Origin: Triglochin maritima
Lineage: Eukaryota > Streptophyta > Magnoliopsida > Alismatales > Juncaginaceae
Length of the DNA stretch: 64,000 nt
Reading direction: 5' to 3'
NCBI GenBank assembly: GCA_963682175.1
Contig: OY821775.1
Location: forward strand, 31,246,053 to 31,310,052
Under the pieces are notes generated by a model. It made no database searches, had not been told where the DNA came from, and saw nothing but the letters and a program-made list of their open reading frames with translations. Shown in pieces: positions 57,462 through 64,000 of the stretch. The stretch's first letter is position 1, and the number at the start of each line of letters is the position of its first letter. Both the position numbers and the translations under genes were made by a program.

Positions 57462-59000
57462 TGATTGATCATTTTATATTAACCGCAAGTGCACGGCCGC
57501 GTTGATGCGGTGGAAAATACGGATCGTCCACTGGGAGGTGTGTCGACGATTGGTTTGTTCGAAGGCGAGAGGTAAAAAGAAGGAGAGAAAGGTTGGATAC
57601 ACTAAACTACACTAAGTTGCAAAAAAGAAATGAAGATAAGCAATAAAACTAAGACCCATAGGGGGTAGAGAAATAATGTGAATATGAAGATGTGTGTGTG
57701 TGTGTGTTCAATTATGCTCCTCACAACATGTAGTGCATGAAATCATAAAACTACATCCAACTTTGCCTCCACATGAATTAAGATAAGACTACATCATTAA
57801 AACATACAAGACAATAATTGGAATGAAGCTTAATGAACTCAAGTATAAAGACTAGACCCTACTATGCCTCCACATGAATTAAGATAAGAATACATCATTA
57901 AAACATACAAGACATTAGCTAAGGTAAAGGCAACAAGAGCACATACACTTCAAATTGTGTTTCCAACATTAACTTCATCCATATCCTAACCTTATCATTC
58001 CCCATAAAACAGGTCCACTAATCAAAGCATAAGCTAAGCTTCATTCAAGAGCATTAGCATATCAAAGATAAGAGTGAAAACCCATTAGATGGTTATGGAA
58101 ATCATATAAAGCTCAAGGGATAAAGATAACACACACTTAATACACTACATGATTATATCACATATTTCTCCACCCCCCGAATGGGGATGGAACTACTCAC
58201 TACTAATTACACTAACTATATTAACAAAAGAAAGTATAATACTGAAATGAAAGTTAACTAAGAAAGCAAGAAGTATTAAAGAAGCTTAAAAGGAAAGGAA
58301 AGACTAAACAAACATGCACAAATTAAAAGACAAGATTAAAAGAAACTAGAAGAATTATTTATTAACAAATGACTCACATTGAAGGTAGCATTCTTCTCCA
58401 CCTTGAGTTTTTGCTTCAAGGCTCACTCCTTAGTAGAGAGAATGCCACCAAGCAATGGGTAATTACAATGGAAGGTGAAGAGTTCTATTTATAAGCATGG
58501 AAAAAGCTAATCGGGGACAATCCCCCGATGTGGGACTATACTAATACCAAAAATAGCCTAAACGAACATTAATACAAGTCCAGGAGAAATTTTGGCGGAT
58601 CATGAGTAATATGGACCGCCAATTAGCGGTCCAAACACTTTGGATCGCGTTGGAATTTGTTGTGGGCTTTTCTTTCTGGTATTGTTGGTCTTTGATGCGG
58701 TTACTTGACTTGTTGGAGCTCCGACCCGAATCGAATTGGTAAAATACTCCCCATGATGGTGTGGAGTATTCTGTTTTGCTTTTAGGTCCTTCTGTCTTAC
58801 ATTCAGGTCCTTCTCCCTTGCATCTTAGTCCCCATATCTCACAATTCAGTACTTTTTCGCAGCTTTTGGGTCATTTTATGCTTCATCTCTTCAAACCTAT
58901 TTATTCCTGAAAACTAAACATAAAACTCTAAACATAGCATTGTTTAGGTGAAAGATAATGGATATAAGATACAAATATAAACATGAAATGATGCATATCA
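57462..59000 (-). repeat. element B2 5' LTR
   Basis: On the minus strand it starts TGATATGCATC and ends GATCAATCA, 1539 bp. It closely matches 51749-53307 but holds only one U3 hairpin (58613-58632). Confidence 0.9.
58486..58536 (-). promoter_or_regulatory. USE plus TATA promoter, B2 5' LTR
   Basis: The complement of 58526-58536 is GTCCCACATCG; TATAAATA is the complement of 58486-58493; 32 nt lie between. Confidence 0.75.
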
Positions 59001-59077
59001 GGAGCCGTGATACGATAAAAAGTAAAATCAAGACATTACCAAGTAAAATCAAGACATTAAATGGTTATTGTAATGTT

Positions 59078-60066
59078 CTATAAGACATTTTGCACATTTA
59101 CGATTTCTTTTTTTTGACGGATTTTCAATCCATATACTTCACTGTGGTCATCTCTAAAGATTAAAGTCTCAACATGTATTTCATCATCTAGTGAGTTCAA
59201 CTCGGGTGCTTGCTTAGAGAAAGGTGGTGTCTCTTCATACTTGATGAGACTACCATCTGATACAATTTTTTTCTTCCCTTCCAGAATTACTGATAATTTC
59301 TTATCACATGGATCAGCCACCTAGAAGACATGATTCGCTTGGCAAGCTAAAATAAAGGTTCTCCTTTAAATCTTTCGTTCGAAAATCAATTAAAGTGAAC
59401 CCCAAGTCATCCACTCGAACTCCAATTTTATTATCAACCCACTTGCATCTAAATACAAACACTTTGAATTTAACAAAGTCTAGCTCCCATATGTCTTCAA
59501 TTACACTGTAATAGGACATGTCGGCGTATATAAGATTCTTGTCTTTAGAACTTAACACATGCAAAGTCTCTGCTATTAAAGTAACCCCACTGTTCTAAAC
59601 AACACTTTTGTCATCTTCACAAAGAATGTAGAATGAATATCCATTGATATCATAGCCATTGTAACTTGTAACAGTAGAATGTGGACCGTAGGCCAACAAC
59701 TGTATTGTCTTCGAAACATCACACTTGTAAGCCACATTTTTGAACCAAGAGATGAAATTCTTATTGTGACTGTTAATTAATTGTTGATCACTCCATACAA
59801 GATTTCTTTTTTTTAAAAGCTCCAAGTGTTCATTTACATAAGGCTGAACCTCATTATAAATGCACAACACAAAGAAATATGTTGTCATTAAGTTATCGCC
59901 ATTTGGATTTAACATTTTCATCCCATCCGTCCATTTACCATTGGAACGTTTATCATGATTAATGTTAGAAAGTCCAATACTTTTGTTGTTCACTACGTAT
60001 TCACTGCAAAACTCGATAACCTCCTCATCTATGTTTCCTTAAACAATACTAGCATATGACCTTACA
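59078..60066 (-). pseudogene. CACTA TnpD-type transposase, C-terminal fragment
   Basis: Minus-strand pieces at about 60066-59994, 59993-59595, 59564-59313 and 59320-59078. The first reads VVRSYASIV, a stop, then GNIDEEVIEFCSEYVVNN, the end of the DUF4218 region. The second carries a W-F-K-N-V-like stretch and GPHSTVTSYNGYDINGYSF. The third is DUF4216: MSYYSVIEDIWELDFVKFKV, FRCKWVDNKIGVRVDDLGFT. These domains form the tail of En/Spm TnpD transposases. The catalytic Transposase_21 region would lie further right and is absent, replaced by element C. Stops at 60035 and near 59596 break it. Confidence 0.82.
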
Positions 60067-60084
60067 ACGTGGTGTGTGGGTATT

Positions 60085-61549
60085 TGATTGACATCATTTC
60101 ATGCATTCATTTGTGTCTTATATTCGTTATCGATTGACATCATTTCATGCTTACATTTGTATCTTATACCCATTATCTTTCACCTAAACAATGATACGTA
60201 ACGAGCTTTATGTTTGAATTTCAGAAATAAATAGGTTTGAAGATAGGAGGCATGAAAGGACCTAAAAGCAGGAAAAAAGATCGAGTTGAGAGACTCGAGG
60301 ACTAAGATGCAAGATCGAAGGACCTGAATGCCAGATAGAAGGACCAATGAGCAAACAAGAATACTCCACACCATCATGGGGAGTATTTGGGCAATTCTAT
60401 TCTGGGCCGGAGCTCCAGCAAGCGAAGTAGATGCATCAAAGACCAACAAATCCATCCAGAAAAGCCAAGAAGAAAACCCAGACGGATCCAAACCCTATAG
60501 ACCACCAGTTGGCGGTCTGGGACCGTTGATTGGTGGTCCTGGTTGCTCCGGATCCATTAAGATTTTCTTTGGGTAGTGTATTAGAGTGTGTTTAGTATTT
60601 CTGGTATTTGTTTAGTCCCATACTGGGGGATTATCCCAGATTACCTTTTTCTATTGCTATAAAGAGAACTCTCCCTCCTCTCTTGTACCTCATCTCTCTC
60701 TTGGTGGCCATCCTCTCTACTAGGAGTTAAAGCCTTGAAGCAAAAACCCTGGTGGAGAGAGTCTACTTGCAATTGAGTGAGTAATCATAGATGTTTTCTT
60801 TTGGTTATGTTGTTTCTTTCTTAGTTTAATTTCATTTCTTATGTCTTGCATACTTCCTTAGTTTTATGTTCTTTTAGTTAAACTTGTTGTTTTAGTCTTC
60901 TTATAATTAGTTTAAGCATGTTTTCTTTCCTTAGTATAAATGTTAGTTTAAATATGTGTGAATAGTTCCATCTCTGTGGGGGTGGTGTAGATGTGTATAT
61001 ATGTTATGTAGATGGTATGAATGCAAGACATTGTTGTTTGTTAGAGATATTAGTATGCTTGTTTTTATTAATAAGAACTTTTACTTGACGGTTTCTGCCA
61101 TAATGTTTAGGTACATTCCATGCTTGTTTAAGTTCTTAATAACAAACTTGTCATGGTCATATTAATCACCTAGGTTAGTGCTTTAAATGATAGGTCTTGC
61201 CATTAGGTACTTCTTATGTATTAACAAACACTAACTACACTTGAGCTTATTGTATGCATTCACCACACTTATTTCAAGTGCACACACATACTCAACCCCT
61301 TAGGGGTTTTCCATTCCTGATTTCTATCTTCTGTTATTAGTTACTTAGTTTAGTTCATTTCGTGCTTTCATTTCCTCCTTTCTAGTTTACTAGTTTGGTT
61401 AGTATAGTTTAGTTTAATCAATCCTTTCTAATTTCTTTCCCACTCGCATTCGAAAAAACAGAGTCGACACACCTCCCTGTGGAGCGACCCGTATTTGCCA
61501 CCGTTTCAACGTGGTCGTGCACTTGCGTATAATTAAAACATATCAATCA
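60085..61549 (+). repeat. element C 5' LTR with duplicated start
   Basis: It starts TGATTGACATCATTTCATGC, and the same phrase recurs at 60131, making a 46-bp head duplication. Twin hairpins GACCACCAGTTGGCGGTC (60500-60517) and GGACCGTTGATTGGTGGTCC (60520-60539) lie upstream of TATAAAGA (60658). A degenerate USE-like GTCCCATACTG lies near 60616. It ends TATCAATCA. Confidence 0.85.
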
Positions 61550-63157
61550 AGTTTTTGGCGCCCGGTGAGGTGCTCTGTGCAGACTTTGGTTTGGACGATT
61601 CAGGTGGTTTTAATTTTTCGTTATTTAGTTTTGGTTTGTTTCAGGGGTTGTCAGAAGCAAGGGGAGGCTACTCGAGAAACTTGTGGGAAAATTGCGCAAA
61701 AGGGACCGCCAATTAGCGGTCTGAAACCGCCAATCAACAGTTTGAAACCGCCAATTGGCAGCCTAGCGAGTTGCGTTCTCCCCAATTTTTGTTGTCGTAG
61801 TTTATGTCTTCAATATAGTGGTTTGGGAGTTCTATTTTGCTTGTTTTAACATGTAGTTAGCTCCTACATTAACAATCAATCCCCTTTAATCAACTTGGAC
61901 CATAAAACTCAAAGCAAAAGATTAGACTTCTTGCCATCTAGGACATGCATCATTTGTAGACCTTGCACGCATTTGTCTTTTCTTTGCTTTACATTTTTGT
62001 TGTTGATTGCTGGCGTGAGGTACGTGCAGCCAAATCTCTCATTCATGAATGTTTTGATCATGCATTAGTTAGTAAGGTGCATCAAGACAAGAGTGAGTTG
62101 AGCATTTGATTGCTAGATTTAAGATCAAAACACTACTAAGGAGGGGTTCTTCCATAAAATATAAGGTGGGGGATTTCATCACCCTTTCCTTGGCCCCAAA
62201 AATAACTCTTAATAAAGCCTTAATTCTAAAAGCAAGTAGACATTGACCCTAACAATTTTCATTATGTGGGAGCCCTATTTTGCATGTTGTGACTTCTAGT
62301 TTGCTCCCAGATCATTAATCACTCCCCCATTAATCAACTTGACCTTAAAATCCAAAGCAAAAGATTACACATTCTTATTTGTTTAGGTCACGCATCATGA
62401 ACTTGACTTAGGCATATAGTGATCTTTTCTTTTAGCTTTATCTTCAGTTGTTGAGCGATGGCGTGAGGTATGCATTTCCTACTTTATTCATGCATCTTGT
62501 ATGCCCATGCATTAGTTAGTAGGAATTGCATCAGGACAAGAGTGAGTTGACTGTTTTGATTGGAGCGATTGATTGCTAGATCTAGGATCAAAACGCTACT
62601 AAGGAGGGCCTGTCCCATAAAAGATTAGGTGGGGGATTTGATCAGTGTTTCCTTGGCCCAAAAAATCACTCTTAATCAAGCCTTAACTAAAAGCAAGTAG
62701 ACATTGGCCCTAGGATTTCAGACGCACTAGGAGAGTGATCTAGTTGAGACCATCATGGCCTGATCGGCGTTGCCTACCTTGTCGATAGTAGGAGGTACTA
62801 GATCTCTAGATCTGGTATCACTTTCTAGGCATTGTGGTCTTCCTTCGTTGTAGGGAGGTGAGGCGTGTCAAGATTAGTGACTCGAAGTTAGGCGTCGTCT
62901 TGCCTAAGGACCCATTGCCTTACACTGTTTGAGCCGTGCTTGCTAGATTAGGCTTCTACCTTCACCACTACCCACGCTAGCTCTAGGGATTCTTCCCTCC
63001 TCATCTTAGTCCTCTCCTCATCTATTTTCTATGATTAGTCTTCTCCTCTTAGTACACCTTCTGTTGTGTGTTATTTTAGAGTCGAGTCGAGCATTTTTTA
63101 CGAGGTTGGGCTCGTTCTGGTGAGATTGCTCGACTTGAGAGAGTGCCTTTTTCTGAG
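61550..63157 (+). other. leader of element C, internally duplicated
   Basis: The primer site starts TGGCGCC at 61556 but lacks bases relative to element A. Three hairpin-like units lie at 61704-61721, 61725-61743 and 61746-61763. A segment of about 440 bp occurs twice (about 61826-62267 and 62268-62710); the second copy is closer to the B1 leader. Each has the GGTGGGGGATTT block. No coding. Confidence 0.72.
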
Positions 63158-63995
63158 ATGGTCGGTCTTGGTGATCGGCCATCTCCACCTCGTGCTCCTT
63201 TGGAGCGTGAGGCCGAGTCTTCTCATGGTGACGGGGGAGACCGGGGACTTTGTGGGAGCGGACCCATCATGTTCGTGTCGCGCAACCTTCTTGCATAGTT
63301 CTTCCCCCAGCTCGCGGGAACAAGTATGAGTTGAAACCTCAGTATGTGAGCATGCTTTCTACCTTCACTGCCAATAAGGAGGATCCATATATTTTTATAC
63401 GTGAATTCGAGGAAGTATGCTCCATGTTCAACAGCTTGATGAGGATTCAATCCGGTTAAGGATGATTTCTTTCGCACTGAATGATAACGCGAAGAAATGG
63501 ATGTACAGCCTCCCAGCGAGCTCTATTCAGTCTTGGGATGACTTTGTGACTGTATTTCTGAAGAGATTTTTCGCTCAAGGGAAAACTCAACAGATACGGC
63601 ACCACATACATCAAATGTATCAGACTGAGACCGAATCTTTTCATGCTTTCTTTGAGAGGATCAATGACCTTCTCCAGCAGTGCCCTCATCATGGACTTGA
63701 GTTATGGCAGTTGTGCCAGATTGTTTATGAGGGCCTCAACTACAACACCCGCACATTGTTGGAGTCGATGTGTCCGGGTGATTTCCAAATGAAACTCATC
63801 AATGAGGCATGTGACACTTTTGAGTTAATGGCTGAACATACCTTCGAGTGGGACACCATGAGAGAGCCATCAGCCGCCAGGTCTTTTGTTCGGGCTAGAT
63901 CATATCAAGTTGAGTCAAATATCGCGTTTGAGGCGAAATTGGCTGCTCTCATGCATAGGATTGAGAGTTTCTGTAGCTCAGGTCGATACTCCTAG
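63158..63995 (+). pseudogene. Athila/Tat-like gag of element C, frameshifted
   Basis: The ATG at 63158 (MVGLGDRPSPP) corresponds to the element A gag start. The frame shifts twice, near 63265 and 63425, to give HHVRVAQPSCIVLPPARG, then EDPYIFIREFEEVCSM, then DNAKKWMYSLPASSIQSW and CPHHGLELWQLCQIVYEGL, the Retrotrans_gag capsid domain, well aligned with element A. It reaches NIAFEAKLAALMHRIES before a TAG at 63993-63995, short of the zinc knuckle. Gag would form particles; this copy is broken. Whether protease, RT and integrase follow lies outside the window. Confidence 0.88.
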
Positions 63996-64000
63996 GTGTA

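Larger units (their letters stand above)
51749..59000 (-). mobile_element. OTA-clade element B2, nonautonomous
   Basis: A 7252-bp minus-strand B-family element: 5' LTR 59000-57462, primer site near 57457-57440 (complement reads TGGCGTCGTTGCCGCGGA, two changes from element A), leader, Gag-like gene, internal and terminal polypurine tracts and 3' LTR 53307-51749. Flanks GGAGT (51744-51748) and GGAGC (59001-59005) are a target duplication with one mismatch. It lies in CACTA-2. No protease, RT or integrase was seen. Confidence 0.9.
46898..60070 (-). mobile_element. CACTA-2 transposon with two nested OTA insertions
   Basis: The left end CACTAGTGCATAAAAGGG is followed by CCGACGTCTAT-type repeats (46920-47170). 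Homology to CACTA-1 continues through 47345, resumes after a solo LTR at 48903, runs to 51748, and is cut by element B2. A minus-strand transposase fragment at 59078-60066 lies beyond B2. The right end is lost where element C begins. The two minus-strand genes fit the usual TnpD-then-TnpA order. Confidence 0.82.
60085..64000 (+). mobile_element. OTA-clade element C, 5' part
   Basis: LTR, primer site, long leader and frameshifted gag, running off the window. The LTR resembles the B family but is diverged. A polypurine-like GGTGTGTGGGTATT (60071-60084) directly precedes this LTR, which is unexpected for a 5' LTR. The 3' half is not visible, so autonomy is unknown. Confidence 0.88.

Overview
This is a transposable-element-dense, probably intergenic stretch of a flowering-plant nuclear genome, most likely a eudicot; I cannot name the species. 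The grounds are Ty1/copia and Ty3/gypsy elements of plant type (including OTA-clade Athila/Tat-like elements with a tRNA-Asp-like primer site), an L1-type LINE, hAT and CACTA (En/Spm) DNA transposons with plant-type domains, and a plant snRNA-type upstream element in one LTR family. I found no convincing host gene, tRNA, rRNA or CRISPR array. Almost every coding trace is a transposon gene, and most are broken.

Layout. 1-4605: 3' part of a decayed copia element. 4606-5892: unassigned; 5893-6428: a MITE. 6451-22450: an old minus-strand gypsy element whose LTR was split by two later insertions, a young OTA element A (8666-16019, gag-protease only, TSD AAACC) and CACTA-1 (16078-20650). 22450-29425: a minus-strand OTA leader relic split by OTA element B1 (23040-29014, TSD CAACT). 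31031-38349: a 5'-truncated L1 LINE split by hAT-1 (31624-36518, TSD GTTATGTG). 38350-40000: another gypsy LTR relic. 40436-46420: hAT-2, minus strand, containing a copia piece and two MITEs. 46591-60070: a CACTA terminus followed by CACTA-2, which is split by a solo OTA LTR (47345-48902, TSD AATTA) and a minus-strand B-family element B2 (51749-59000). 60085-64000: 5' LTR, leader and frameshifted gag of OTA element C, running off the window.

How the parts work together. Elements A, B and C and the solo LTR have largely different LTRs but share one cis-acting plan. Two GC-rich hairpins lie about 90-140 nt upstream of the TATA box. In A, B and C a matching set lies in the leader after the primer-binding site. 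U5 carries a hairpin just before the primer site, and A, B1 and B2 carry a conserved multi-stem block ending at the 3' polypurine tract. Several stems differ between families by paired changes. The U3 and leader hairpins would sit near opposite ends of the genomic RNA, so they could pair end-to-end or promote dimerisation. None of the A/B copies seen encodes reverse transcriptase or integrase, so they must be mobilised in trans, and these RNA signals are good candidates for what a helper recognises. B-family LTRs also carry a plant snRNA-type USE 31-32 nt upstream of TATA.

Both CACTA elements carry a gene ending in a Ulp1-like cysteine protease; CACTA-2 also keeps a fragment of the main transposase. 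All positions and comparisons were made by eye, without alignment or folding software.
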